Shown here: in pieces, positions 9,818 through 24,047 of the stretch
How the letters are laid out: each line of letters starts with the position of its first letter
Position numbering within the stretch: position 1 is the first letter of the stretch
NCBI RefSeq assembly: GCF_041260155.1
Contig: NW_027248279.1
Coordinates: 920,001-984,000 of the forward strand
Length of the DNA: 64,000 bases
Reading direction: 5' to 3'
Source: Ptychodera flava
Taxonomy: Eukaryota; Hemichordata; Enteropneusta; Ptychoderidae
The notes under the pieces: generated by a model
What the model saw: only the letters and a program-made list of their open reading frames with translations
What the model was told of the DNA's origin: nothing
Databases searched by the model: none
Program-made: the position numbers and the translations under genes

Positions 9818-12800
9818 GAATGCTGATACGACGAAATGTACAGGCAATTTTTCAGCAATAAAGCACTCCCAGCGACGGTATACCACGAAATTTTGACTTA
9901 TTTTTTCACGCAATATTTCCCCCTCCCACTCGATATACTTCTGTCGTGTGTCCTTGTTTCATTTATTTATCTTAAATGCTTCGTCACTTTAAAGTCATGT
10001 TGTATTATTCCTTATTATTAGTATATTTCGGCCATGGACGTGACTAGTTTGTAAGAACTATTTCCATTGTCCTCACCAGGGATGTTTAAACATGTTGATG
10101 ACATACACTGTTGTAACTTGCTATTACCATTATTTATTTCTATTCTTTTCTGTACGATGTGTATTGTAACCTTTCCCCTGATGAAAATAAACAATTATAT
10201 TTGCATTTCTTCTGCCTTGTTTTTATTACATTTTTATCTTTGAGTTACTTAAATGACAAGTTTAAAAGTTCAAGATAGTTCAAATGAATTTCTCTGAGAT
10301 ATATGGTCAGCTTATTTTCTTTTTAATACTTGTTCAGATTTTAAACAAAACTTTTTCATTGTAATTTATTTATGATTGCACAAGGTATATTTATGAGAAA
10401 AAAGCGTTCTCTGTTTGGAAATGCCAGTCATCAAGTGTGAAATCATAGTGTTATTTTTAATGGTTTGCTGAGAATCGTTACACGTATCGGTCACAATGTA
10501 TAGTATCAAGAGGAAATTGTGAAGATGGTGACCATAAAACTGTTGCACATATATATAATTAAGAATATGAACACTATTCTGTGACTCTTTGGGAGAAAAT
10601 GACCAAAATGTCAGAGCGATATCAAATACTTCAGGGTCTCCAGTGGCAAAGCTTATGCATCCCATCAACTACAATCAGCATGGTTAGCTAGCCATAGTAC
10701 ATTTTTACATTGATTTCAAGTCGTGGACTTACGAATGTGTGATTATCTTTGTGAACAAGGTGCAAGTTAATAAAACTATCTCACATCGAGGCTGTTATGA
10801 TGTCTTATGTTTTGCGAGTATTTGAAGATGTATGCTGTAACTGTTGATTGTATGTGTAGATAGAAGTGTAAATATGCCAAGAAAACGTATAGGTCAAAGG
10901 TGAGTGGCAACATGCCAGACGGAAAAGTTACCAGTGTGTTGATCGGTGAATGTATCTGCCTCCGAATAGAGGCATTTGTACACTCTATCAAGTTAGCCTT
11001 TCTCAGATTGCAAATATATCGTGTAAAATTCGACCAGGATATTTCTGCAATCACGTGCTCAATGCTAGGATTGCGAAGGAGGCAGTGTCGCAAAGTAGGT
11101 AAACAGGCAAAGTTGATAAATGATCCGAAACATCAGTACGCCTTTGTACCATTATACTCTCGCCCTTTCATTTGCATTGAAAACAGTTACTTGTCTGTGG
11201 TGGCAGGTGTGACGGGGTGCAACGCATTACATCGGATAGGGCCCTGTGAGCTCACGGGGCACTTTTCAGCTGAAAACAGCGAAAACAGAATTCAGTTGAA
11301 ATCGAAAGAAACGAAAAAAACGTCAGGAGTTACCTTTCCACACTCCATGACTGCTAACGATTGATTATGATTAACAACGACTGCTGGCATTAATTTTATG
11401 TTGTATTTACCCTTCTCGTTTTAGACACACAAAAGATGCAATATCACTCTGTCAGTGTTAATTCTGGCTAAGTTGAGGGGCTACTGTGCGATGTTTCTGA
11501 AACTTTCACTCGACAGGCTGGCTGAAAACTTACCGGTTGCTGCTATGAAATAATCAAGGAACCGATAAACCACACAATGGCCTTACTTTCAGATTGTTAA
11601 AGTTGGAGTTAACAATGACAATATGCAAGACTGCGATATGTAGTTCAAAAGCACTACTCTTAATAAAAATATTAAGTGACTAATATCTCATCCTCTGTCA
11701 GCGCACAATACTTATCATATAAGTTCATTGCCCGTTATTGTCCCAAAATTTGCATTTCTGAACATTTTAAAGCGCTCACCGCGAATTTATCAACTTATAT
11801 TTTGTATAAACGTCCTTTCAGAAGAGGCGATTCTGGTGTGTTTAAATGTTTATTGAAGACAAACTGCTGACAGGTTTGAGAAGCACATACATTTTAAAAC
11901 CTAATTAGGTAGACGATGGCATGTAAATGGTTCATATAGCGAACTATGGCATAATTGTATTAAGTTTCAAAACTTTAAATGAAATAAATAATAAAGGCCC
12001 CACTTGAAAGAATTGATTGCCGTTCGCCATCCAAGGAATTCCATATTATTAACTATGGAGAGGAACATTGTGTGAGAACAACTCCGGGGGCTCACGCTTG
12101 ATGTTCTTAAGCACATTCCGGCCTGCAGGGGTCCTAAAACAAACACTTGAGGAATTTCTCTACCTATAAAGTCTTGTTTGATACACTGCCTGTGCAAACG
12201 TCTGAAGACGAAGAGATAGAACAAGGGGAAATATATCTCTAGGCGGTGAGTATGGTTACAGTTGTTATCCCTCTACATTTAACTTTATTGGACAATCACA
12301 TCAAATTCCAGCTCGAACTTTCTCCTGGCAGCGTTGAATTCGTTCTATCGCCGTTCACATTTGTTTTTTGTTTAAACTATAGAACACCAGCTATATTATT
12401 TAAAGAAACAGTTTGAAAGCTGTTCTACTCATTTCCTGCAGAGAAGAATTGATGTAAATATGCTTCTTTGCACCAAATTGTTGCTGACTATTTGGATTAA
12501 ACGCGAAATTATTCAATATCATTGCTTGATAATATTTTGACAGGAATCATAAACAAAACAGTCATTAACTTAATCATGCCAGTTTCCCCCGAGAATCCAG
12601 GGTAGGTGAAGCCTCTTGACAAAAAGAAGACTCTATTTAAAAGGCAGCATTCTGTGGTGAAACAGTGGCGTAAAAAACAGCATAGTAGGATTTTGTCTTT
12701 GAATTCTGAAATGCTCAACACATCAGACTTATTTGGCTGATTCACAGTCTCGACAAAGTGAAAAAGTTGTGGTTCTTGTAACAATTATGTTTCCATAGAA

Positions 12801-13035
12801 AGTGACATCAAGGGTTGGTAATTCCCCGTACAAAAATAGAATTGATTTCATCTGCTGTGACGTATAACAAGATGCTTCGAACCCTTGCCAAGGCCCCACT
12901 TCGACAAACAGCAAGAAAAGAATGTAAATAACTTTTATTCATCTTGCATTGACAACAAACCAAAGAGCCTGGACGCTCGACATACAATTACTATTACCGG
13001 GTACAACAATGACATTGTAAATGTGGCTAACCCAT

Positions 13036-13248
13036 AACACGATTGAAACTAATTTGGGATAATTGGGTTTTCATATTTTTCAAATATCTCAAAAGTGTTA
13101 GGGGCCCTATAGCTGAATGTTTCAATATTACAAATTACTCATAAAAACAAGTGTATAATGTAAAAAGAAAAGCAGATGAGATTACAATTGTAGATAAAAT
13201 CGGCAATACTACACCATCCAATTATCCCAAATTAGTTCCAATCGTGTT
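13036..13248. mobile_element. MITE copy 2 (~212-bp family)
   Basis: The ends are AACACGATTG and CAATCGTGTT. A perfect 5-bp target duplication CCCAT flanks it (13031-13035 and 13249-13253), which fixes the element boundaries for the family. Confidence 0.88.
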
Positions 13249-13253
13249 CCCAT

Positions 13254-15059
13254 TAAAAAATATCCTATTTGTGTGAATTTGAGAGTTACCCGAGCATGCA
13301 GTCATAATTAGTACTCCATTTATGCAAGAATCTCCTTCTTCGCATACTGAAATCTCCCTATTAATGACCAAGCATTTGTTTACCAGTATCTTCAAAGGAT
13401 ATTTGAATATTTCCTGTGCAAAAATTGCCTCCAAAAATGATTTTAGAAAGGAATTTTGAACTAAAAGCCACATCTTTTCAGGTTTAATCATGTCATTCGC
13501 TATAGGCAGACTACACGCTCAGTGTTAACTCCAGAAATATAGAAAGCATGCTGACTCGAATTTTAGAACTTATGTAAGGACGACAAAGTAGAGAAAATGT
13601 GGTATCTTAGTCAAATCAGTGTACATTTGCAGGGACGATTATTTGACGACGTGTCTGGAATCAATGCTTTGCGCTACATGTATTCTCTTTTATGTAGGTA
13701 ACATTGAATATGGTTTCATCCATTCCTTAGTTTTTATTTTTCCCGCTATAGCAATTTTTCAATCTCTGGAGATGCTCTCACGATATATTACCTTAGCTAA
13801 CATCCTAGCCAAAAGTCTAATTATTATAAATAATCAAAGGTAAATTCTGAAAACGACTGTAATGATCGCAAAGATCTTGGGCAAGGAAGTAAATGAATGT
13901 CCGCCCGTTGCGACAGACCCTGCGCTTAGTAAACATTACGAGATGGGACTTTCCAGCACCGTACAAATACAAGGATGACAACAATGGAGGTTCAACATAA
14001 GAAAGGTCGTAACATAATGGAAACAAGAACGTCACTAGACTCTTGAAGACGGACCCTTTACTTTGTTACCGATTCAAGTGAGCTTAACTATAAAAAGTGT
14101 CAAACATATTATTGAACAAAAGAAAGTGCGAACAATATAAGACTGCAGAAAGTTAAGGGTTAAGTAAAGTAAGAACTACCTTAGGATTATAACTTTTGAA
14201 CTGATCGATCGATTTCGCAAAATCATACATGCCAGAAAATCCCAAGAGAGTTTGACCGAATGACCTCGCTGTTAATTTTATGCAGGAAATTACAATAACA
14301 ATGCTTGGTCGAATGACGCAGTGCCTTGAGGGTGGGATCGCCAGTGGTATAGGGGGAGGAGTACCTTCCCGATGGTGATAAGTGGTGCAGATTACCGTCG
14401 CCTAGGTGACTGGCGTATACGCATGCAAAAGACATCTATGGTTGATTTCCTGGTGACCAGTCGAATGGCAGAGTTGCAAATACCTGGACTGAACCATTTG
14501 GTTTTTTGTGGGTGTCGGTGGTACTTTGACAATAAAAGTAAAGATGCACAGATATTGAGTTTATTGTCTTATTATGAGCGACCAGTATTTCCAACAGCAT
14601 GAATTACGTGCATTTGCCCTAGAAGAAATAAATAATTTCGAATAAAACATCGCGAATGTAACCACATTCCCTAAGCTTGACGTACACTTAAGTGCCCCAA
14701 AGAACCATGGAATCACCAGACTTTCGATCGAAGAGATGAGTTTTGCCAAACCGCGTGTACAGAAAAATTGGCAGATGACTTTATTTTTAGAATCATAGAC
14801 AGTATAGCGAGATGTAAAAAATGTGAAAGAGGCTCTCCACGTAACTATCCTAAATGTTTTTGTGTAGAGTTTGTGTTTGATTCGTTTGGAAGATGTGTTC
14901 CTACATTCTTATCCGATTGTGTGTGTTAATAAAATGTTTGTTTCGCTTTGGATATTTGTAGAGAAGTTTGGATTAGTGTGTACGGTAATGATTTGTTTGT
15001 GTGGGGAAAGCTTATGGCGAGACGCAGCCGGACCTATGTTGTTACAAAAGTTGATAAAG
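13254..15059. other. Intergenic, no gene recognised
   Basis: There are only short open frames without domains. The 14220-14600 stretch is somewhat GC-richer and could be an old repeat, but I cannot place it. Confidence 0.4.
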
Positions 15060-15690
15060 TCGCCCTTTGACGTTCGCGTTTCGAAACCCGAGTGTGGTTT
15101 CTCATCAGTCGCAGTGTTGATTCATTCCTTAGTTTGTGTATGTGAAAATTATTTTAATGCATTTTAGTGGTCTTGGTTTTCGATAAGCGAGGCAAGTATT
15201 TGGTCACGTTGTGAGTCCGTTTGGTGGTTCGGTTTGTTTGTTCTATGTTTCTTTACTTCGGTAAATTTTGTTTTGACTGGTGTGTCTTTTAGATTTTTGC
15301 GGAGGTTTGTGAATTTTTAGGCAATAAGTACCACTGCGGGGTACGGATTTTATGTTTATTGGATCAAGATACTTACAAGTATCCTGGTTGATGTGCTTGT
15401 TCTCGTACATTTTGATTAATAGTTCGTTTACTTTGTTTACTGTTTGTTCTGGCTTGTTGTGTATAATACTGAGTGTTGCGTAATTGCCTTTCGCATTCGA
15501 GTACGTAATCGTTTGTGTTGACAATGACGAAAACCCGACCCTTGTCGAGGTTTTTTTTTTCCCGAAATTTGTCTATTGTTTGCAAGCTGGTTTATCGCGA
15601 TTCTTTTAGCGCGCGACATGTTTTGTTTACTTGTTTGAAATGGTATCTCTAGAAGTGCGAGTTTAGCAGCTTCAGATAGCTTTCAAGGTT
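15060..15690 (-). mobile_element. Penelope-like element fragment (N-terminal RT part), broken
   Basis: Minus-strand frames in 15243-15619 contain DKGRVFVIVNTNDYVLECER and YLDPINIKSVPRSGTYCLKI followed by HK. These are the 'ADKG...Y..E..RQL' and 'P.iYgLPKIHK' blocks at the start of Penelope-like reverse transcriptases. The copy is fragmentary and broken in several places, with no RT core or endonuclease, so it is an old fossil. A hammerhead-like core lies just downstream on the same strand (15069-15108). Confidence 0.6.
15069..15108 (-). ncRNA. Hammerhead-ribozyme-like core beside the Penelope-like fragment
   Basis: On the minus strand the order is CTGATGA, a 6-bp helix II (GAAACC / GGTTTC), GAA, a 3-bp helix III (ACG, loop CGAA, CGT) and a C at the cleavage position. 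This matches the hammerhead core and the very short helix III known from Penelope-like elements. I could not pair helix I convincingly, so cis-cleavage is uncertain. Confidence 0.55.
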
Positions 15691-18064
15691 TTGTTTTTTG
15701 TTGTTCGTGGAGCCCAATTTGACTTTTCTTTGAATTGGTGTTGTTGCGATTGTTTGTGTCTCACGACGTAGCGTAGTCAAATTTTATGACTTTATTTGTT
15801 GAAATCCTGAGGTGGTTTTATTCTGTTTGGTTTTGTTGGTGTCCGAATTAATTTTAAGGCTTTTGCCTAGTACTATTTTACGGAGTTTCATAGTTTGAGC
15901 GATGATAGGTTGTTGTTGAATTTCATGTTGCTGTCGGCTTTTCTTTGGAAACAGCTGATTTATTTCCACTGCCATTTTTTCTGTTACGTTACGGTGATTG
16001 TTTATTTTGTATTTAATGTTGTGTTACAGTTGTTTGTTATGTGTACGATTTTTGTTTGTGTGTTCTATGTAATTTTATGTTTTTTTTAGTAGTTCTCTTT
16101 TTGGAGTATTTGGTGGCCCTGAAAAGGGCCGCATGGTATGGGTTTTTGTTAGCGCTTGGCGCGTTTGTTTTGGCGATAAGCCTAGCTTTTTTATGCTTCT
16201 TTTCGCCGATTCGATGTGCTTGGTGAGTAGGTGTTTGCCGCCTTCTTGTCACTGTGTGTGCGTACATGGACGGTCTGCATAGCCCTTGAATGTGGTCTCG
16301 ATTTTACAATCAAACTTACAATTTAGGAGTATATATCAAACTGATAGATGATTTGTTTTCACATGGGTTCACAAAATTTTACGACTCGGACTTAGACTTG
16401 GTTCAAGTCGGTGAATTTAAAAAAATAAAATCACTTATAATAGTTTCTCTTGTGTCTCTCCGATTTCGTACAAACCTATCCGGAATTGGCAGCTCACGCC
16501 AGGTTTTCCCAGCGATTGAATGCGTCACGTTTGAGTCTGCGCAGTAGTGAGTTAGTTTCTGCCGGATTCTGTGATTCCGGGTGAAACTCCGCTGTATAGT
16601 GTTCACTCCACTCATTGCGTCAACTCACGCGCGCGTTTCACATAAGGGCAGAATAAAAATCATTGCGTTCATTCCACTCAAACATTCACAAATCACAGAC
16701 TTGAACCAAGTCTAGGCTCGGACTATGATTTTACAAGTTTCTATAAAAAGTATAAGGCGCGGGGTATTATATATTGACTGATTACTGCAGCTATGATAGG
16801 CTACATTCAGGACGGGCAGTAATTAGTAGGCAAAATAGGTGGTTTTCACCGTGGGCAGAACTCGGTGCAATGATACTGAGCATTAATAGTAAGCCTGTCA
16901 CCTTGAAGGTAATGCTGTAGCTGAAAGAAGGACTTCAAACGCAGATGGTACAAACAACACCACAAGTGAAACGTACACATAGAAATACACGCGTTCCTAC
17001 GTTGTGCCCACCCGGGCCACGCGATTAAAGTATGACTGATAATGCTGGATAGTGTTAATTGGGTCGGTAAACAGTCAATTAATAGTTTAATTGACTACCT
17101 GGGTGATTGGCAGGTCGTGTCTAACGACGCATATGCAAAGCAGGCCAAAAGACAAAAGCCCCCAAAGATATTGACAGCTGGCCAGGGGTCACCATGAATA
17201 CGTAATGACGCTTCACTACGCAGAAACTGCGTAGTCAAGCCCTTCTTAACCGGTCAAACTCTCTTGGCATTTTCCCTCATGTGGTGAAACAAAACATGTT
17301 TTGAAGGCTGATATACCAATTTTACCAATTTTTACCTTGGGGGCGAAAATAGAGCTAGTCGTAACTGCCCTCCCACTGACATACACGGAAAATGTGCCCT
17401 CCCACTGAATTTTGATTCCCACTGCCCTCCAGCATCTAAGGTTTGCCCGCTCTCCACTCCCCTCAACAATACAAACTCTCCACTGCCCTTTCCCCACCAC
17501 TGGCATTCCCCTCGCCCACTTGATGTCCAATAGGGGAGCTAAATCAACACAAAACCGTGCCAGCAGCTTGCAGTATACCTTTGTTTGCTCCCCTCTACTT
17601 TAGGCGCTAAATCTTCCCTCCAGTTCTCGTTCCCATAGTAAAAGCGTTTTCTTCCCACCCACTGAAAATAATGAAATCTCTTCCCTATCCGAAGTAAATA
17701 TCGATTTTTTTCTCCCCGCTTGCTGATCATTTTGTAATTTACTTGGCAGCTGAAAAATGCGTACGAACACTTTTTCACGAACAGCTTAGTTTGCGACACC
17801 TGTTTATAGGAAAACCCAATCCAACGTCTCAGCTACTATGTCCCTTTAACATAACTTCAGATTTCGATGGATTTAGAGAAACTTTTAAGTATCGTCCAGT
17901 TGTGACATTAATTATTGTACTACTGACCTTGTATTTTTGATTTTTCACGTTGCTCCTGACGTTTAACTTTTTATTTTTCATGTCGTGCTTTTCTCTGATT
18001 TCACATTTCCTCCTTTTTATCGCTTATATCATACAGTTCATGAGTATTAAACTATGAAGAAGAA
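15691..18064. other. Intergenic upstream of gene A
   Basis: A MITE-like inverted-repeat element lies at 16367-16745. 17230-17740 is a pyrimidine-rich, low-complexity stretch with repeated CCCTCCCACTG-like words. No exon is recognised. Minus-strand frames at 15784-16267 are low-complexity and show no domain. The promoter of gene A should lie near 18.0 kb, but I see no clear core element. Confidence 0.4.
16367..16745. mobile_element. MITE-like element with ~45-bp imperfect TIRs
   Basis: The left end (around 16384-16412, GACTTGGTTCAAGTC) and the right end (around 16697-16740, GACTTGAACCAAGTC) are inverted copies. Each arm is itself palindromic. About 380 bp, no coding capacity. Confidence 0.6.
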
Positions 18065-18125
18065 ATGGAGCATCTATTGTTTCTCGTTATACTGTTCAGC
18101 GTTGGAACTTCACAGTTTAAGACTG
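18065..18125 (+). CDS. Gene A exon 1: signal peptide
   Basis: ATG at 18065 starts [20 protein letters not shown]: a hydrophobic h-region, then small residues suited to signal peptidase. Donor G/GTAGGT, phase 1. The next exon continues DAVAAQTC into CUB1. Confidence 0.8.
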
Positions 18126-21100
18126 GTAGGTGATTGTTGGAGGTGCAATTTAATGACTGGGTTACACTGTTTTCATTGATAACACGCCATATGACAATTC
18201 TGAAAGCACGTCGCAATCATTGCCAGGATAAGTAAAGTGACTAGAAGCACATGGGTTAAAATGTGACGTCAGAAGGTATTTACCCACAGCTCTATTTCGA
18301 AAAGCGCCTGGTCGTGTATAGAATGCTGTCTGCAGTTTAGAAACAATGGCGTGAGGTCAAGGAAAGAAGCACAGGGGCAGCACACCTCTGACAAAAGGGT
18401 AGCATTATCCTCTGATGTAGGGCGAGAGTGTTGCGGTAGTGACAACAGGAGTAAAGTGCGGCAAAAAACCAAGTTGCATGGCATAAAAGGGTATATTTTA
18501 TTTTTGTGACGTCACAGAAAAATATACCTACATGGAACTCGCCCGGGGAACTTCTTGTAGTTTATTGTTGAAGAGCAAATATCAAAGCATACCTGAACAG
18601 CTTGAGTGCACGGCATGGTATTACCTAGCCTTCATTCGGGTTACAGCGAAAGGCCAATTTATTACTCTCCGCGCGGCGCGTGTAAACATATCTAAATCGG
18701 TGTTGCCCAGGGCCTATGGAATTAGCAATGTATTTATGGTAATACACGGCCCGTTGAGATAACTAATCAGTGTTGTAGCGCTAGCCTTTATTACCAAACT
18801 GTTGATGTTCATTTTTGAAACGCCATGGCTATACCAAAGAGCGCATACCCGTCTAGAGAGCAGATTAAAATGTAATTAAATTCTGAAAAAACTCACCATA
18901 TATATTAATCAATATCAGTGTTAACAAACTTGACCCAATATATCATTTTTAAACTTCTCTTGTCTCAAAGATGCGGTAGCTGCCCAAACATGTGATCTTT
19001 CCTTGTCCGGAGATTCAGGGACTTTCAACTCACCAAAGTATCCTGACGATTATGATTCAAACACTGACTATTCTTACTGTATATCTAGTCAGGACGATAA
19101 CAAAGCAATACAGGTGAGTAACACTGGTGTATGAGCGAACTTGAAGTTCCGCTTGGTCATATGACGGCACATACTGGGTGTCATATTAACGACATTAGTG
19201 TTGTAAATGTCTTGCGGAGACGTCTCTGAAAGGTTTGTGTCAACAAGGTTTGTTTGTCATGCCGTCAATGTGCAGTCAAAGATCTGACGATAGGTCATGT
19301 GAGCGTTTCCTTTTCAAAACGCCCAGATGTTTTGTTGCCCATCCTTTGTTTACGAGTCTATTCATTCTGTTGCCATACACACTATTTGACCCTTCTTTCT
19401 CCAAAGAGCTCGGTGTACTTCCGTCATGTTGACCTCGTATTGAATTCATACACCGGCATACTTCTTTGTGTAATGCGACAATTAAGTTTTACGGGCCCTA
19501 CTTGAACTAGTTTGTCGTAGAAAGAGGATTAAGTAGGTAAAGGAAAAGGCAGAAGGACAGCGCCATCTTTCAGCAAACTAATGCGAACACCCTCGTTTGA
19601 AATGCTACTAAAACAAATCCAGTTCTTTAGACTCATATATATGGTTGACATGTGATGGCTTCCAATATTACGATTGTATTTTCAGTTAGCTTTCCAAACT
19701 TTCTCAGTGGATGGATCGTCAGAAAACTGTCAAACGGACTATGTGAAGGTTCACGATGGACCCAATGCAAATTCTCCACTGCTTGGAAGGTTTTGCGGGG
19801 ACGAGCTGCCGAACATAGTCTACTCTACAGGGTCGACTTTATTTGTCGATTTCCACAGTGATCACTACCAGACCAAGCAAGGATTCAATGCAACATACAG
19901 GGCAGTTGATTACAGATACCCTATGACATTTTCAGGTATAAATAATTAATATTCCAAGGAAAACGATGTAATTATTTCTAAATTACACAGAAATCCTTGA
20001 ACGGGAGTCTATTTGGCAGACAGGCTGGGTGACATAAACACAAACACAGGTGCACTGAAACAAACACACAAGTGACATGACATGTCCTTTAGGGGAATAT
20101 CCTCAGAAAATCACAGCTGAAGCTTGGTGATATCCCCGGATAATTCCTTCTGGAAAACATCAAATTACCTCGTTATACATGGTAAAACGACATTTAGAAA
20201 TGTACATTATTCTAAGCTGTAAAAAATACTCAAGCGGTTCAAAGTGAATTCACGATCAGCTGGCAAACGTCCAGATGTAATTGTTGCGGACTCACTTGAC
20301 TGGAATGCGATTAATCATTTTATAAAATTTATATTACTCTCTTATGTTAATTTTTCTCTTGTTCAACGGTATGTGGTCTATTCTTCATAGTGATGCTAAG
20401 TTTCTTTTATGCGTATGTTCAACTAATAGATTCACTGAACATCTCTTATATTATCCTATGTACGATAGACTTCTGCCCTCTATTGGAATGAGGTCAATAA
20501 AAAATTCAGTAAATATAAAACGACGTTGTTATGGCATAAACCTGTTCAAATGCACTGTATAGTACCAGTATAGGCACATTTGTGATCTCTACTGCAATGA
20601 ATAGCTATCCGAGCTATCCAATCATAACCTTTAGAATACCTGTTCGTAATGAATGAGAAAAGAAGAAACAGTTGCTGAAGTGATTTTCATTAGTCAAAAT
20701 CATAAACAAACAATCATTTTATTGTCGTATCTCCCTCGGACTGTGCATTCCATTGGCGGTATCAGATTTATTCACAGAATAAAGTTCATATGATACTTAA
20801 ATATGCATAATAACGTCGCCGATTTCCATAGAAGTCGTGAATTTTCAGTAAATGTTTGATCTCTAATATTAACTCGGAACTTGTGATACCTATGCATCAA
20901 GTAAGTTTTTAAATAAATTTAAACAGTTTGCAGGGATGCGACCGCCAGTTCAGTGTACGGATTCGTTCAATCACATACCGGCTACCCAAGTCCAAATTAC
21001 CCAATGGAGTCCATGTGTGACATCGCAATCAAGACTATTGGAAATTTCACCGGCATTTATCTGCAGATCATAGATGTAAATATAGAGCAAAAACGTTCTT

Positions 21101-23351
21101 CTGATGGAGGTATGTGACGTAATTAGTGTTGATTACGAAGGGAAGCCACATATCGTTTTATACCTTTGTTAGTGATGCTGTATATCGAATCGATCAATGT
21201 GGTTTTATGATATGGAGAAACATGGCGAGACATCGGTGAATCGATAGCGCTTTGACCCTGGTCATGTGATCTGGGTCCCTGGAATGTGTTTGTTTAAATT
21301 CTGTATAATATATTTTATTATATGTTTGCTTTTATTTAATCGAGATCTTTGTTTATATACATCCGGTAGCCTGCATATGTTTTTTATTTGTAAATAATAT
21401 GAAGATCTCTAAGTCAGAGATCTGACATAGGCAAAAGTAATTCTACAATCGACACATTTTTGTATGCCTGTCGACAACTTCCTCAGAATACTTAACGCCG
21501 ATATAAATGAAAATTGTCATGCTTTATACCCTCTCGAGTATCACGATTTTGTTAAAATAAAACTATAAACATGTTATCGGCCTTTATCTTGTGGAATCCA
21601 ATACATACATAACATGAAGGACCTTGTTATATAATGTTTGACACTCCAACCACCTCGCTTACCTTAACTCCTACATCTATGGTCGTTTGGCAGAATGTCT
21701 ACGAACAGACGAATATATCCTGGTCAAAGATGGCGTCAATGGACCAGAGCTTGGAGTTGTTTGCGATATGGATGGACAAGTTTTGTTCTCTTCGGACACT
21801 GGAACTCTATTCATCCAATTTTACATGGAGAGAGTCAGAGTCCATCTTGCGTACGGGTTTTTGGCCCGCTATTCTCAGTACTACATCGCCGGTGAGTTAA
21901 ATAAAACCAAATGCATAAATAGATTAATTCAATGATGAATGTATAATATCATTACTGATGAACAGCTATCACAGGCAAGAATATTAAATTATTAGAAACA
22001 TATCGCTTCATATTCCAGCAGTAATACTTCTAAAAGAATTACGAAAACAACCAGCAGCGTTATGCACACATGACTTTTACAAGTCAAAGCTATATCGGTT
22101 TAAATACCTTAAAGGGGAAGTTCACCAAGGATGAGTTTTACATATGTGCTAGCTTTGTGGTCACTTACCCCGGAAAAGCTATTTTCGCCATTCATAACTT
22201 GCAAGATTTTTTTTACAAAAAACGATAGAAATAGTACAGGAAGTTGCACATGTAATTTGAATCATGGGAAAAAGAGCCAAGCTTGGAGCTTGCATAATAT
22301 GGTATGGAAGGGACCATTTTCCCATGGGTATGGCATTGTACACTCACCCTTGCTTAAACCAGGCTGTGCGTATTTACATAATTTTTGTTTATACTGAGTA
22401 TCCTTGCATAAACAATGAATCACTTATAATAAACTTTCCACTGTCAGATTTTGTGTTGCTGTTTACTACTGTGTTACCGTAAGTGGACAATGTGGGGGCC
22501 ATACCCGTCCGAAGATGGTCCCTTCTGTATCTCATTATGCAAGCTCCAAGTTTGGAGCTTTTTTCCCATGATTCAAATTACATGGGCAACTTCCTGTACT
22601 ATTTTATCGTTTTTTGTAAAAAATCCTGCGAGTTATAAATGGTTAAAATAGTTTTTTTCTGGGTAAATGACCACAGAGCTACCACATATGTAAAAATCAT
22701 CCTAGGTGAACTTCCCCTTTAATAATGGATTATACATCTTTTTTCCATTATGACGTATATTCAATAAGCAACAAACCACATTGAGACGGGTTACTACGAT
22801 ATTTTGTCCGGCTCAAGACATGTGTGAATCAAACGGGATATCCCCTTGAACAAATTCAAAAGAGAACTCGTGTTTTCCAACAGTGCTATTTCAATGAAAG
22901 ACGTACTATTATTGCAGCAACCTCTCGATCGCTTTGTCTACGCCATCAATGTGGCTGAAATATATAAAACCGTATAAGGCGAAATCTTGTTAATCACGTT
23001 GTGGTTATGAAAAACCGTTGTAGTCTCCAATAATATACACATTAACCTTGTTCTGGAGATTCATTGACTTTCAATTTTTAATTATTACAGCCAATCAGGG
23101 CGTGTGTCCTACTGAACAAGGTCTGTTCCTCTGTGGAAATGGAAGATGCATGTCATCACGTGTTCAATGTGATAATTATAATGACTGCGGTGATAACACA
23201 GATGAGTATTTATGTGGTATGTTTCACCCATTTATTCGCTGTCTTTGGTATACCATCAAATCGCTACAGTGTAGCTGTATTTGTTTACAGTCGGAAAAAA
23301 AACTGATCGATGGTTTCTTTAATATGTATAGTAAGTATGCATTTGTAAATG

Positions 23352-23424
<73 letters not shown>

Positions 23425-24008
23425 CCTCAAATAATAGTTTTTAATATGTCGTTACATATTCTAGTACCTTGGCTTTTGTAAGTCCCTATGTATTTCAGTA
23501 ATGTCTTGATCTCTTTCGCAGAAAACTGTGCCCTTGGTACTTGTGTAAATGGTGCTACCTGCATCGACCAAGTTAATGGATTCACTTGCGAATGTGCTAG
23601 TGGTTTCTATGGACTACACTGCGAATATGGTGAGGTTAATCATATTGTTACATAGCCTCGTCAGTTATGTGGCTTTTTCTGGCACCGTATGGTCGGAAAA
23701 CGTCAGTTATGGTCATTTGTGGCTAAATTGGAAATGATTATGCCACTGTCACTGGTTTAAATCTTAGTGATATAAACATATTTAACCTTACAAGGAATAT
23801 CGGTAACAAATGTCATAGTGAGGCGCTGTCAACAGGAAATTACAAAAGTGTCCGCATTTAGTCCGTATGCCCGTTAATATTACATCCTGTTCCATTTTGT
23901 TACTGGTTGTGCTATTGATACATAGATGGGAAATAATATTGTAATTCTGTTCTCAGAGTGAGAGTGAGAGAGTAAGAAACAGACAGATAGACAGACATAT
24001 AGACAGAC

Positions 24009-24047
<39 letters not shown>

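Larger units (their letters stand above)
9300..13035. other. Intergenic, no gene recognised
   Basis: It contains an (AAT)n/(TCA)n microsatellite (9633-9708) and a hairpin (9770-9817). The longest open frame (10900-11364, 154 codons, + strand) has no recognisable domain, and other frames are short. I see no RNA gene. Confidence 0.5.

Noticed and set aside
10900-11364. 154-codon + strand open frame
   Set aside because: No recognisable domain, no splice or codon pattern like the real exons nearby, and an overlapping minus frame is also open; probably chance.
16384-16412. GGTTCAAGTC, resembling a tRNA B box
   Set aside because: It is part of a palindromic MITE end repeated in inverted orientation; no A box or cloverleaf is present.
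22131-22651. Several open frames of 66-88 codons
   Set aside because: They lie wholly inside the foldback TTAA element and mirror each other across its arms.
23224-23434. Extension of the LDLa1 frame past 23217 through the TA repeat
   Set aside because: A good donor (G/GTATGT) at 23217 and matching phase of the EGF1 exon show that the extension is intron.
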